DNA of 44,800 nt from Chloroflexota bacterium. GTDB taxonomy: Bacteria; Chloroflexota; Dormibacteria; Dormibacterales; Dormibacteraceae. Below are positions 1 through 8,668 of this stretch, in pieces. The stretch spans positions 1-44,800 of the forward strand of contig VBHN01000205.1 of NCBI GenBank assembly GCA_005881155.1, read 5' to 3'. The notes beneath the pieces were generated by a model, which did no database searches, was not told the origin of the DNA, and saw only the letters and a program-made list of their open reading frames with translations. The first letter of the stretch is position 1. Every line of letters begins with the position of its first letter. The position numbers were made by a program, and so were the translations under genes.

Positions 1-333
1 ATCCCGAGCCTGGGCGACGGGGCGGATCGAAAGCGCGTAGGCGGCCGGCAGGCCGAGGACGATCACCAGCAGCGTCGAGCCGATGGTGGCGACCGCGGAG
101 TTGATGAAGAAGGGCGGGAAGTCCCGTGAGAGCACCTCCTGGAACTCCGTCAGCGTCGGTACGAAGAAGATCGTCGGCGGGATGCTGGCAGCCTGGGATT
201 CGGTCTTCAGCGCCTCCAACATCATCCAGAGGACTGGGAAGAAAAAGACGAAGGCGACCAGCCAGGCGAGCGCCGACCAGCCCACCTTGGAACGACCCTG
301 TCCGGCCTTGGCAACCGTCACCGCCCGGCTCAT
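1..333 (-). CDS. Sugar ABC transporter permease, MalG-like (partial, cut by window edge)
   Basis: N-terminal 111 residues of an inner-membrane permease. A cytoplasmic Arg/Lys-rich start is followed by one hydrophobic segment (WSALAWLVAFVFFFPVLWMM), a periplasmic stretch and a second membrane segment, as in the MalG half of carbohydrate ABC importers. The ATG start overlaps the stop of the upstream permease gene (ATGA, 4 nt), so the two are translationally coupled. The EAA loop that contacts the ATPase lies beyond the window. No ATPase gene is visible here; many such operons use a shared MsmK/UgpC-type ATPase encoded elsewhere. Confidence 0.85.
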   Translation of the reverse strand, partial: MSRAVTVAKAGQGRSKVGWSALAWLVAFVFFFPVLWMMLEALKTESQAASIPPTIFFVPTLTEFQEVLSRDFPPFFINSAVATIGSTLLVIVLGLPAAYALSIRPVAQARD

Positions 334-1328
334 CGCCTGGCCTCCACGTGGAAGATCGTGAACAGGGTTCGCAGCGCGAAGGTGGCCACGATCATGGTCA
401 GGATCACGGCGATGACGCCGATCGCCGAGGCCTTCCCGATGTCGAAGCCCTGGAAGGCGACCAGGTAGAGCAGGAAGGGCAGGTTGGTGGTCGCCTCACC
501 AGGCCCGCCCTGGGTGGTCATGAAGATGGAGTCGAAGGTCTGGACGATGAACAGCGAGCCCAGCAAAGCGCCCAGTTCCACGAAGGGCCGGATGAACGGC
601 AGCGTGATGTAGCGGAGGGTCTGGAGCGCATTCGCTCCATCGACGCCCGCAGCCTCCAGCACCTCGAGGTTCTGAGACTGGAGGCCGGCGAGCACGATCA
701 GCATCATGAAAGGCGTCCACCGCCAGACCTCGATGGTGACGATGGTGGCCATCGGGAACTGGCTGACCCAGTCCACCCGGCCCAGCCCGATCGGCGAGAG
801 CAGCCAGCCGACGAGGCCGAAGATGGGGTTCAGGAGGGTGTCCTTCCAGATCAACGCCCCCGCCACGGGCATGACCAGGAAGGGACCGATCATCAAGGTC
901 CGCAGCACGCCCTTGCCGAAGATCTCCTTGTTCAGGAGCAGGGCGATCGCCACCCCCAGCACGACGGAGATGCCGACCGCCAGAACGGTGAGCAGGACGG
1001 TGTTGAAGAGGGCGGTCCGGATGCTCGGATCGGTCGCGACCGTCAGGTAGTTCTGGGCGCCGGCGAACTCGGGGTTGCCGGGCCGGAGCAGGTTCCAGTT
1101 GAAGAGGCTGTAGTAGATGGTCAGCAGGAACGGCACCTGGGTGACCAGGACGACGTAGATCAGTGCCGGCAGCAGCGGCAGCCAGCGGAGCCGGCCGTCC
1201 CAGGCAGAGGCGGAGGCGGCGGACCTGGTCCGCCCGCCCCCGCCGGCCGGCGGTGACGCCCTTACCGTCGTTTCGGTGCTCGTTGCAGGGAGCCTACTTC
1301 CGGTAGTTCTTGCCCACGGCGTCGGCAA
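330..1328 (-). CDS. Sugar ABC transporter permease, MalF-like
   Basis: About 332 residues with six predicted membrane helices. The first hydrophobic segment is PLLPALIYVVLVTQVPFLL, followed by FNWNLLRPGNPEF, typical of the MalF/UgpA class. The EAA-type loop is around 'LEAAGVDGANALQTLRYITLP', which carries the conserved E-A-A-x3-G contact site for the ATPase. It sits between the binding-protein gene and the second permease in one minus-strand operon. The ATG used by the track overlaps the binding-protein gene by 35 nt; no better start was found downstream, and the first 40 residues are low-complexity, so the true start is uncertain. Substrate is probably a mono- or disaccharide, inferred from the LacI and PfkB neighbours. 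Confidence 0.88.
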   Translation of the reverse strand: MPTPWARTTGSRLPATSTETTVRASPPAGGGGRTRSAASASAWDGRLRWLPLLPALIYVVLVTQVPFLLTIYYSLFNWNLLRPGNPEFAGAQNYLTVATDPSIRTALFNTVLLTVLAVGISVVLGVAIALLLNKEIFGKGVLRTLMIGPFLVMPVAGALIWKDTLLNPIFGLVGWLLSPIGLGRVDWVSQFPMATIVTIEVWRWTPFMMLIVLAGLQSQNLEVLEAAGVDGANALQTLRYITLPFIRPFVELGALLGSLFIVQTFDSIFMTTQGGPGEATTNLPFLLYLVAFQGFDIGKASAIGVIAVILTMIVATFALRTLFTIFHVEARR

Positions 1329-2673
1329 GCTGCTGCGCTCTCGCCAGGGCGTCGTCGAGGGTGGCAGTCCCGGCGATCACCGCGGCGAACTGTTGGGAAA
1401 CCTGGTCACCCAGTTGCTGGAACTCGGGGATCCCGACGTACTGGACCCCGATGTAGGGCACCGGGTCCACGGTCGGGTGGTTGACGTCGGCGTTGGCGAT
1501 CGAGTCGAGGGTGATCTGGGCGAAGCCGCCGGCGACCTTCTTATAGTCGGCGATCGAGTAGGTCGAGGTTCGGGTCCCGGGAGGAACGTGGTTCCAACCC
1601 AGCTTGGTGCCGACCAGCTGGATGTAGTCCTTGGAGGTCGCCCAGGAGGCGAAGGTCCAGGCCGCGTCCTTCTTCTTGCTGGTCGAGGGCACGCTCAGCG
1701 ACCAGGCCCACAGCCATCCTGAGTAGGGCTTGATCTTGGTCGGCGCGAAGGCGTAGCCGGAGTTGGCCGCGGCGTCGCCGGTGAAGTTGCTGGCTCCGAC
1801 CGTCGCGTCATACCACATGGCCACCTTGCCGCCGTTGTAGGCGGTCAGGCACTCGGTGAAGCCGGCGCTGGCGGCGCCGGGCTCGCCGGCCGTCTTGATC
1901 AGGTTCACGTAGAAGCTGACGGCCGCCTTGAAGTTCGGGGAGGTCAGCTGGGGCTGCCAGTTCTGGTCGAACCAGCGCCCGCCGAAGGTGTTGACGACGG
2001 TGTCAAGCGGCGCCAGCTGCTCGCCCCAGCCGGGCAGGCCGCGGAGGCAGATGCCGGAGACGCCCTTGGCGGGGTTGTTCACCTTCTGCGCCGCCGCCGC
2101 CACCTCATCCCAGGTCGGCTTCTGGGAGAGCGTGACTCCCGCCGCCTGGAGGAGGTCCTTTCGATACATGAGCATCGATGACTCGCCGTAGAAGGGCACG
2201 GCGTAGAGGTTCGAGTTGTAGGTGAGCGCCTTGGCAACCCCGGGGATCAGGTCGTCGGGCGCGTAGGACGAGGACTTCTGGATGTAGGGAGCGAGATTCT
2301 CGATCCAGCCGTTCTTGGCCCAGATCGGAACTTCGTAGGTGCCGATGGTGAACAGGTCGTAGCGGCCGCTCTTGGTGGCGACATCTTCGGTGACCTGCTG
2401 CCGGAGCTGGTTCTCGGGCAGGATCACGATCTTGACCTGGATGTCGGGATGAGCCTTCTGGAAGTCGGGCACCAGCTTCTGGAGGTCTTCCATCTGCGGG
2501 TTGTCGACCGCGGCGAGGGTGATCGTCTGCGTCGCGCCACCGGTGCCACCTCCCGCGCCCGGCGTACAGGCCACGACTGCTAAGAAGGTCGCAACGAGGC
2601 TCACCAGCCTCAGATGTGGGAGCCGGGAAGCGCCGAGTCCTCGCCTCGGCGACCGATTGCTCTCGTTGGCCAT
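1294..2673 (-). CDS. Extracellular sugar-binding lipoprotein of ABC importer
   Basis: A 459-residue family-1 solute-binding protein. It has an Arg-rich n-region, a hydrophobic core (LRLVSLVATFLAVVAC) and a lipobox ending in VVAC, so it should be lipid-anchored outside the membrane. The mature part shows features of the family: 'ITLAAVDNPQMEDLQKLVPDFQKAHP' at the start, a GVSGICLRG segment and a C-terminal 'KDAAWTFASWATSKD' helix. It captures the sugar and delivers it to the two downstream permeases. The ATG start is preceded by AGGGGG at a suitable distance. It is the first gene of the minus-strand operon and is read from the promoter and LacI operator in the divergent gap. Confidence 0.92.
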   Translation of the reverse strand: MANESNRSPRRGLGASRLPHLRLVSLVATFLAVVACTPGAGGGTGGATQTITLAAVDNPQMEDLQKLVPDFQKAHPDIQVKIVILPENQLRQQVTEDVATKSGRYDLFTIGTYEVPIWAKNGWIENLAPYIQKSSSYAPDDLIPGVAKALTYNSNLYAVPFYGESSMLMYRKDLLQAAGVTLSQKPTWDEVAAAAQKVNNPAKGVSGICLRGLPGWGEQLAPLDTVVNTFGGRWFDQNWQPQLTSPNFKAAVSFYVNLIKTAGEPGAASAGFTECLTAYNGGKVAMWYDATVGASNFTGDAAANSGYAFAPTKIKPYSGWLWAWSLSVPSTSKKKDAAWTFASWATSKDYIQLVGTKLGWNHVPPGTRTSTYSIADYKKVAGGFAQITLDSIANADVNHPTVDPVPYIGVQYVGIPEFQQLGDQVSQQFAAVIAGTATLDDALARAQQLADAVGKNYRK

Positions 2674-2740
2674 GCGAACTACCCCCTGTGTGAAGGAACG
2701 CTTCCACGCTCCCGATGTGCCATGGGTCGAGCACGATTAA

Positions 2741-2752
2741 GACAACGTTGTC
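2741..2752. promoter_or_regulatory. Perfect 12-bp palindromic LacI-family operator
   Basis: GACAACGTTGTC is a perfect inverted repeat with the central CG typical of LacI-family operators. It lies between the divergent binding-protein and lacI-type genes, a few bases downstream of the -10 box of the minus-strand promoter, over the predicted transcription start. Bound repressor would block the transporter operon. Confidence 0.8.
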
Positions 2753-2755
2753 ATT

Positions 2756-2784
2756 CTTATAGCACAAGGACTTGGCGGAGGCAA
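2756..2784 (-). promoter_or_regulatory. Sigma70-type promoter of the sugar ABC operon
   Basis: On the minus strand TTGCCT and TATAAG are separated by exactly 17 nt. The predicted start falls inside the adjacent palindromic operator, and the binding-protein ATG is about 80 nt downstream. Confidence 0.75.
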
Positions 2785-2840
2785 GTTGAACTTGTTACCA
2801 TGCGCACCGTCTCGGAAAGCCCGGCAGCGGAGGTCCAACG

Positions 2841-3872
2841 TTGGCAAGGGTCGATGAGGACGCCAGGAGCAGACCCACCATGCGCGAGGTCGCGGCACTC
2901 GCCGGGGTGAGCCTGAAGACGGTGTCGCGGGTGATCAACGCCGAGCCGGCCGTCTCCTCCGAGCTGGCCTCGCGCGTTCACGCCGCGATCGAGCGTCTCG
3001 ACTACCGCCACAACCGGGCGGCCAGCAGCCTCCGGCGCTCCGACGGCCGGAGCGCTGCCATCGGCGTTCTTCTCGAAGACGTGGCCAACCCGTTCTCCTC
3101 GACGCTGCACCGCGAGATCGAGAACGTCGCGCTGCAGCGAGGAGTGCTGGTCTTCGCGGGCAGCTCGGACGAGGATGCCGAGCGGGAGCGCTCTCTGATC
3201 GCCGAGTTCACCTCCCGGCGGGTGGACGGCCTGATCATCGTGCCCGCCAGCCACGACCACAGCTATCTCCTGAGCGAGCGCCGGGCGGGGACCGCCATGG
3301 TTTTCGTCGACCGGCCGGCGGCGTACCTGGATGCCGACACGGTCCTCACCGACAACCAGGGAGGTACCCGCGCGGGCATCGCCCATCTTCTCGACCGCGG
3401 CCACCGGCGAATCGGGTATCTAGGCGACCTGGAGACCATCGCCACCGCCGCCTGGCGCTTTCAGGGCTACTCGAGCGAGCTGGCCGCGCAGGGGATCGAG
3501 CTCGACCCCGGGCTGGTGCGCCTGGACCTCCGCGGCATCGAGAGCGCTGCGACTGCCGCCGCCGAGCTGCTCTCGGTGGCGGCGCCGCCGACGGCGATCT
3601 TCGCCGGCCAGAACCTGCTCACCATCGGCGCTTATCGTGCCCTGCGCAAGCTGGACCTGCACCACAGGGTCGCGCTGGTCGGCTTCGACGACTTCCTGCT
3701 CGCGGACCTCCTCGAGCCGGGGATAACCGTCGTCGCCCAGGACCCGGCAGCGCTGGGGCGGACCGCGGTCGAGCTTCTCTTCCGGCGCCTCGACGGTGAT
3801 CGCTCGCCGTCGATTCACGCGGTGATCCCGACGCGCTTGATCCCGCGCGGCTCAGGTGAGATTCAGCCTTGA
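2841..3872 (+). CDS. LacI-family transcriptional repressor
   Basis: A 343-residue regulator. The N-terminal helix-turn-helix reads 'MREVAALAGVSLKTVSRVIN', the classical LacI DNA-binding segment, followed by the hinge and a periplasmic-binding-protein-like sensor domain (GVLLEDVANPFSS through the VGFDDF motif near the C-terminus). It probably represses the divergent sugar ABC operon through the palindrome at 2741 and is released by the imported sugar or its derivative. The track start is TTG; the internal ATG at 2880 would cut into the conserved helix 1, so the TTG is preferred. Its stop overlaps the PfkB kinase start (TTGA), so regulator and kinase are co-translated. Confidence 0.92.
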   Translation: MARVDEDARSRPTMREVAALAGVSLKTVSRVINAEPAVSSELASRVHAAIERLDYRHNRAASSLRRSDGRSAAIGVLLEDVANPFSSTLHREIENVALQRGVLVFAGSSDEDAERERSLIAEFTSRRVDGLIIVPASHDHSYLLSERRAGTAMVFVDRPAAYLDADTVLTDNQGGTRAGIAHLLDRGHRRIGYLGDLETIATAAWRFQGYSSELAAQGIELDPGLVRLDLRGIESAATAAAELLSVAAPPTAIFAGQNLLTIGAYRALRKLDLHHRVALVGFDDFLLADLLEPGITVVAQDPAALGRTAVELLFRRLDGDRSPSIHAVIPTRLIPRGSGEIQP

Positions 3873-4789
3873 TCGTCGTCTGCGGGGAAGCGCTGATCGA
3901 CCTGATCGACAACGGCGACGGCACCCAGCGGCCGACGCCAGGCGGAGGACCCTTCAACACCGCCCGCGCTCTGGCCCGGCTCGGCGTGCCGACCGCCTTC
4001 CTGGGTCGGCTGTCAACCGATGCTCTCGGGCGGGAGCTCGCCGACCTCCTGGTGGCCGACGGCGCCAGCATCTCGCTGGCGAGCTGCGGGCCGGAGCCGA
4101 CGACGATCGCCGTGGCCGCGGTCGACGGCGACGGCCTCGCCGAGTATCAGTTCGTCGTCGAGGGGACTTCGGCGCCCAACCTCACCAGCTCGATGCTGCC
4201 CGAGTCGCTCCCCGAGGAGGTGGACTCGATCCATCTCGGCAGCTTGGGCCTGGCCTTGGAGCCGATGGCGTCCACCCTCGTCGAGCTCGTCGGCCGTGAG
4301 AGCGGCCGGCGCCTCGTCATGCTCGACCCCAACGTGCGGCCAGGGCTGATCTCGGACCACGAATACCGGGACCGGTTGGAGGCGGTGATCCCGCTGAGCA
4401 CCATCGTCAAAGCGAGCGTCGCCGACCTGGACTGGCTGTACGGCGGGCTTGGCTACGAAGTCGCGGCCGAGCGGATGCTGGACGGCGGCGTCCGGCTGGT
4501 GCTGGTGACGCTGGGCGCGGAGGGAGCTTTCGGCGCCACGGCCGATCTGCGAATCCGCGTCCAAGCCCCCCGTGTGGAGGTCGTCGACACCATCGGCGCC
4601 GGTGACGTCTTCGGAGCCGCGGTCCTCGCGCGTCTGTATGAGAGTGACCGGCTCCGGCCGGAGCTGAAGCTCGATGCGGACGAGCTTCGAACCCTCCTTG
4701 GCTTCGCTTGCGAGGCGGCGGCGATCGTCTGCAAGCGGGTGGGCGCCGAGCCCCCCTGGCGGTCGGAGCTCGGCGCCGGCGCTGGCTGA
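3869..4789 (+). CDS. PfkB-family carbohydrate kinase (fructokinase-like)
   Basis: A 306-residue ribokinase-fold sugar kinase. The N-terminal signature 'GGGPFNTARALARLG' binds the sugar. The C-terminal signature 'DTIGAGDVFGAAVLA' holds the catalytic Asp and the anion hole that binds ATP phosphates. It would phosphorylate the sugar taken up by the ABC system in the cytoplasm; fructose or a related ketose is likely but not proved. TTG start, overlapping the LacI stop by 4 nt. It ends 4 nt before the convergent APC permease stop. Confidence 0.9.
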   Translation: MIVVCGEALIDLIDNGDGTQRPTPGGGPFNTARALARLGVPTAFLGRLSTDALGRELADLLVADGASISLASCGPEPTTIAVAAVDGDGLAEYQFVVEGTSAPNLTSSMLPESLPEEVDSIHLGSLGLALEPMASTLVELVGRESGRRLVMLDPNVRPGLISDHEYRDRLEAVIPLSTIVKASVADLDWLYGGLGYEVAAERMLDGGVRLVLVTLGAEGAFGATADLRIRVQAPRVEVVDTIGAGDVFGAAVLARLYESDRLRPELKLDADELRTLLGFACEAAAIVCKRVGAEPPWRSELGAGAG

Positions 4790-4793
4790 CGCG

Positions 4794-6290
4794 TCAGGAG
4801 GCCGGGGCGGGCGCCGGGACCTCCTCGCTCTCGTAGCGGCTGCCGATCCCGCGCGCCATTTGCGGGTCCCGTGCGCGGACGATGAAGTACCAGACGAGGC
4901 CGATCGCCACCCACGCCAGGAAGATGTAGGGAAGCCAGGAGTAGACGCCGGTCAGGGCCGGGAAGAGCCCCCCGGGAATGAGCTGGGGCAGCCAGTTGGC
5001 CCAGAAGACGAAGATCATCGACAGCAGGCCGATGACGCCGACGACCCAGACGAGCGGGGACGGAGTCCCGCGCTGCCGAAGGTAGAAGGGCGCCGCAAGC
5101 GAGACTAGCGCGTAGGCGAGCATGAAACCGAAGGTCGCCACGGTGCCCACCCAGCCGGTGAGGTCCACCGCGCTGGCGCCGAAGAGGACGGGGACGATCG
5201 CGATCAAAACCATCGGGGTAGCCACCACGTAGATCGCGACGTGCGGCGTGCGGTGGGAAGTGTGCGTGCGCGTCAGGGCCGGTACGCCCATGCCGTCGTG
5301 CGCCATCGTCAGCGCCATCCTTGCCGAGGCGTTGATGCAGGCCAGGGTGCACGCGAAGAGGCTGAGGCAGATTGCGATGTCCATCACCGGTGCCAGGAAG
5401 GTGAGGCCGACGATGTTGGCGAGGTCGGGCAGTGGAGCCAGGCTCTTGGCAAAACCGGTCTTGCTGCCCGCGAAGCCGAAGACCTGGGAATAGACCACCA
5501 CGACGTAGAAGAGCCCGACGACCAGGGCGCTGTAGATGATCGCGCGCCCGATCATCCGATAAGGATCACGCGCCTCGATTCCGAGCGCGCCGGCGCTCTC
5601 GAAGCCCACGAAAGCGAAGATGGAGAGGACGACGCCGACCAGGATGCCGCCGATCGTCACGCCCTTGAGCGTGAACTGGTCGCTGTGGAAGAGGCTGCCC
5701 GCATGGAGCCAGATGGCGACGCAGAGGATCAGGATCAGCGAGACCGAGATCACCTCCAGCGTGAGGCTGGTCCGAGCCGAGAGGCGCATGTCCATCACCG
5801 CGACCGCCACCGGGACCGCGATGTCGATCAGGAAAAGGACGGTCAGCAGCCAGCGGTTGTCGGCTGGGATCGCCCCGCCGCTGACCCGGTTCAGGAAGTC
5901 GGCGCCGAAGATTCCGAAGCCGGTGATCGTCGCCACGCCGGTGATGATGTAGCCGAGCTGCAGCGCCCAGCCCGCGGTGTGCCCGGAGCCGGAGCCAAGG
6001 CCCCGGGTCACCCAGACGTAGAAGGATCCGGCCGAGTTGGTGTTGCGGGAGAACTGGGCGCAGCAGTAGCCGATGCAGACCATCAGCACGACGGCGATCA
6101 CGAAGGAGATCCAGGAACCGTTGCCGGCATTTACGAAGACCAGCAGCGGCAGGAGCGCCATGGCTCCCGTCGGCGACATGTTCGCCACCGACTGGGCGAA
6201 GACCTCGGGAAAGCTGAGGGTGTTTCGACGCAGGGTGCTGGCGCCGGCCGCGCCAGATTGGTCGCCGGCGCTCTCTTTGTGTTCGACCAC
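4794..6290 (-). CDS. APC-superfamily amino acid/amine permease
   Basis: A 498-residue membrane protein with about 12 helices. The first helix pair carries the unwound substrate-binding signature 'SPTGAMALLPLLVF', typical of APC transporters, and helix 6 region reads 'SIFAFVGFESAGALGIEARDP', the second conserved APC motif. GTG start with a G-rich Shine-Dalgarno (GGGGGG) upstream. It begins 15 nt after the copper amine oxidase stop, so the two form one operon. The pairing suggests import of a primary amine or its precursor amino acid for oxidation by the neighbour. Confidence 0.9.
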   Translation of the reverse strand: MVEHKESAGDQSGAAGASTLRRNTLSFPEVFAQSVANMSPTGAMALLPLLVFVNAGNGSWISFVIAVVLMVCIGYCCAQFSRNTNSAGSFYVWVTRGLGSGSGHTAGWALQLGYIITGVATITGFGIFGADFLNRVSGGAIPADNRWLLTVLFLIDIAVPVAVAVMDMRLSARTSLTLEVISVSLILILCVAIWLHAGSLFHSDQFTLKGVTIGGILVGVVLSIFAFVGFESAGALGIEARDPYRMIGRAIIYSALVVGLFYVVVVYSQVFGFAGSKTGFAKSLAPLPDLANIVGLTFLAPVMDIAICLSLFACTLACINASARMALTMAHDGMGVPALTRTHTSHRTPHVAIYVVATPMVLIAIVPVLFGASAVDLTGWVGTVATFGFMLAYALVSLAAPFYLRQRGTPSPLVWVVGVIGLLSMIFVFWANWLPQLIPGGLFPALTGVYSWLPYIFLAWVAIGLVWYFIVRARDPQMARGIGSRYESEEVPAPAPAS

Positions 6291-6305
6291 TTTCTATTCC
6301 CCCCG

Positions 6306-8270
6306 CTACTGGCCGTTGTGGTGCGCGTGATGCGCGCTGTGCGTCGACGGGACGTCGAGGCCCGGGTTGCCGTCGAAGAATCCGTTGGGCCTGAGCTGGA
6401 ATCCAAGCTGGATCACGGGCATCACCGGCCAGTCCTCGGGCCGGACCGGGTGATGGGCTCCGAACGAGTACCAGACCACGACATCGGTGTTCTCGAGCGG
6501 TCGGTCGGCTGCCTGGTAGGCGGGGAGACCGGCTCCGCCCGGGTTCTGGTTCGGGTAGTCGCCGGCCGCATAGAGCTCGCTTCGGTCGTAGGCGGTGACC
6601 CACAGGTGATTGGTCGTGAACTGGGCCCGCTTACTCGCCGATGAGTCCGGCTTGAAGAAAGGAAGCACGTTGTCGCCCGGCATCAGCTTGTAGGCGACCG
6701 GTTCACCGACCAGGTTCTTCTTGTTCGGGTTGGCGATCTTCCAGGTCCGGCCGAGGTGCTGGTTGGTGCGGCTCTTTGCCTCGGACTCCTTCTGGAAGGG
6801 CGTCTGCTTCACGACCCAGGCGTTGCCGTGTGGATTCTCCGCTTCCGGGGCCTGGGCGCCGTCCACCTCGTAAACCGTGTTCTCGAGGCCGTCCACCATC
6901 ATGTCCAGCCGCATGTTGAACCAGTGCTGGTGATTGGGGCCGTAGACGCCGGGCGCCACCAGGCTGCCGAATTTGGGCGTATCGCCCTCGGTCACCGCGC
7001 CGTTCGAGATGACGCCCGTCATCTTGACCTCGTAGCCGATGGTGCCGTCCTGGTAGAAGTACCAGAAGTACCCGTACTCGTAGTTGCCGACGGTGGCGAT
7101 CGTGGACAGCACCAACCGCCGCGACCTCCGGACCTCCGTCTCGCCGGTCCGGAAGTCCATGTGCTTCCAGAGGATGCCGGCGTCCTCCTCGTGCAGGCAG
7201 ACCGCGTTCGTGATCGTGTAGGGGTTGCCGTCGTTGTCGTTGACGACCCCGTTGAAGTAGTGGATCTCGCCCAGGCAGTCGCAGCCCAGCTCGAGGCTGT
7301 TGCAGAGCATCCCGACGCCGTACTCACCCATGTCGAAGACCTGCTTGCGGTAGTGGGTCGGGTTCGGGTCGCCGTAAGGAACGAACATCTCGTTCATCGA
7401 CGCGCGATAGATGATCGGCCGAAGCCTGTCGCCCTCCCGGTATTGGAGCAGGTGGAGGACCATGCCTTCGCGGGGCGTGAAACCCACCCGGAAGCTCCAC
7501 TTCTGCCACTGGACCAGGTTGCCTTCCACCGTGAAGCTGGTTCCCTCGGGTTGGCTGATCTGGAGGTCCTTCAAGTCCTTGCGCGGCCCGTCGGGAAAGG
7601 ACGGCACGTTCTGGGGGTCGGAGATCTGGTCCGCCTCGTAGTTCGCCTTCCGGGTCGCCAGCGGCACGACGCCGAAGTCCTTGACCTCGACCACTTCCAT
7701 CCGATCGAGGTCGAACCGAGTCAGCAGACCTTCGACCGGTCTTGCGTAGCTGTGCTCGCCGGGGCCGCTCCGAACCCAGGTCAGCGGCTGGACGAAACGG
7801 CCCTTGTCCGCGTCATCCTCGGGACCGTTGTGACCAACCGACCACGGGTCGAGGATCACCAGGTCGAAGTCGGTGACGCCGCGCTTGCGCATCGCCTCCT
7901 GCCAGCGAACGTCCTGCTTCATCTTCTCCTCCGCGATCAGGAATTCCTCCTGCATCACCGAGGGCTGGACGCCAGGCACCTTCTTCCAGCTGACGACCCG
8001 CTGGTTGGTCACCGACACGATGGCCTCGTAAGTCGCTCGCTCGGTCCGATGGCGGATGACGATCTTCGCCTGGCGATCGATCTGGCCGCCCGCTTTGAAG
8101 GCGAGCACCTCGCTCTTGTCAGGCTCATGAAGTGCGACGCTGACGAATCGGGCGTCGGAATCCAGGCCTTGCCCCGCCTTGAGAATCGTGGAGGCCGCCT
8201 CGACTTCGTCGGCCGAGAGCGGGTCCAGCGGATGCCGCCTGGTCGCAACCGAAGGCTGGATTGTCTGCAT
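6306..8270 (-). CDS. Copper-containing primary amine oxidase
   Basis: A 654-residue quinoprotein that oxidises primary amines to aldehydes with release of ammonia and hydrogen peroxide. The topaquinone precursor is Tyr397 in the N-Y-E-Y motif. The likely catalytic base is Asp313 in 'VFDMGEYGVG'. Copper ligands are His447 and His449 in NHQHW, with the third in 'AHHPVRPEDWP' near the C-terminus. Length matches Arthrobacter-type phenylethylamine/histamine oxidases. No signal peptide is visible, so it is cytoplasmic or exported another way. The C-terminus has a short His-rich tail (HSAHHAHHNGQ). First gene of an operon with the APC permease; the promoter lies at 8375-8404. Substrate is not decidable from sequence. 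Confidence 0.95.
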   Translation of the reverse strand: MQTIQPSVATRRHPLDPLSADEVEAASTILKAGQGLDSDARFVSVALHEPDKSEVLAFKAGGQIDRQAKIVIRHRTERATYEAIVSVTNQRVVSWKKVPGVQPSVMQEEFLIAEEKMKQDVRWQEAMRKRGVTDFDLVILDPWSVGHNGPEDDADKGRFVQPLTWVRSGPGEHSYARPVEGLLTRFDLDRMEVVEVKDFGVVPLATRKANYEADQISDPQNVPSFPDGPRKDLKDLQISQPEGTSFTVEGNLVQWQKWSFRVGFTPREGMVLHLLQYREGDRLRPIIYRASMNEMFVPYGDPNPTHYRKQVFDMGEYGVGMLCNSLELGCDCLGEIHYFNGVVNDNDGNPYTITNAVCLHEEDAGILWKHMDFRTGETEVRRSRRLVLSTIATVGNYEYGYFWYFYQDGTIGYEVKMTGVISNGAVTEGDTPKFGSLVAPGVYGPNHQHWFNMRLDMMVDGLENTVYEVDGAQAPEAENPHGNAWVVKQTPFQKESEAKSRTNQHLGRTWKIANPNKKNLVGEPVAYKLMPGDNVLPFFKPDSSASKRAQFTTNHLWVTAYDRSELYAAGDYPNQNPGGAGLPAYQAADRPLENTDVVVWYSFGAHHPVRPEDWPVMPVIQLGFQLRPNGFFDGNPGLDVPSTHSAHHAHHNGQ

Positions 8271-8374
8271 CGCGGACCCCCTTTTTGAACGCTTGGTGTG
8301 GCTCCGCTTGGTCCCAGGGGAGGCGACTCCAAGGCGCCCCTTTTCTTTCCCCTCAGGGAGCGCAGTCTGGCGCT

Positions 8375-8404
8375 AAGTTAGGCCTGCGGTCGAGCCGAAG
8401 TCAA
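8375..8404 (-). promoter_or_regulatory. Predicted promoter of the amine oxidase-permease operon
   Basis: On the minus strand TTGACT and TAACTT are separated by 18 nt, leaving a leader of roughly 100 nt before the amine oxidase ATG. The leader is rich in short G and A runs (GAGGGGAAAGAAAAGGGG); no riboswitch was recognised. Confidence 0.6.
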
Positions 8405-8434
8405 ATCGCCTGCCAGCTGCCGCCGGCTGCTGGG

Positions 8435-8620
8435 CTAGGCGGCGCGCTCCTCGGTGGTCGGCTGCGGGTGCGGCTGCCACGTGCGACTGGCGGCGTCCCA
8501 GTGCGCGTGCTCAACCTCAGCGTGCTCAGACCGAGGCGGCTCCGGGGTGACCAGGCTCTTCAGGGCCAGCAGTTTTCCGAACATTGGCTGCACCTCAACT
8601 TGCTTCTCGACTTCGTTCAA
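8435..8620 (-). CDS. Small hypothetical protein (61 aa)
   Basis: Not recognised. A short ORF opening with TTG 48 nt after the histidine kinase stop on the same strand. The protein begins 'MNEVEKQVEVQPMFGKLLALK' and ends in a Pro/His/Glu-rich tail with a 'HWDAASRTWQPHP' segment. Codon third positions are mostly G or C, as in neighbouring real genes, and no competing ORF is better. No convincing Shine-Dalgarno was found. It may be the last gene of the kinase transcript, or spurious. Confidence 0.45.
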   Translation of the reverse strand: MNEVEKQVEVQPMFGKLLALKSLVTPEPPRSEHAEVEHAHWDAASRTWQPHPQPTTEERAA

Positions 8621-8668
8621 CCGGCCGGGCCCGGAATTGCTTCCTCGGCAGCCGAATCAAGCTGCTGG

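Noticed and set aside
126-1256. 376-aa plus-strand ORF over the sugar permeases
   Set aside because: Antisense of two permease genes; composition is typical of a reverse frame of membrane helices.
5241-6644. 467-aa plus-strand ORF over the APC permease and amine oxidase
   Set aside because: Shadow of two recognised minus-strand genes; Asp/Arg/His-rich without family similarity.
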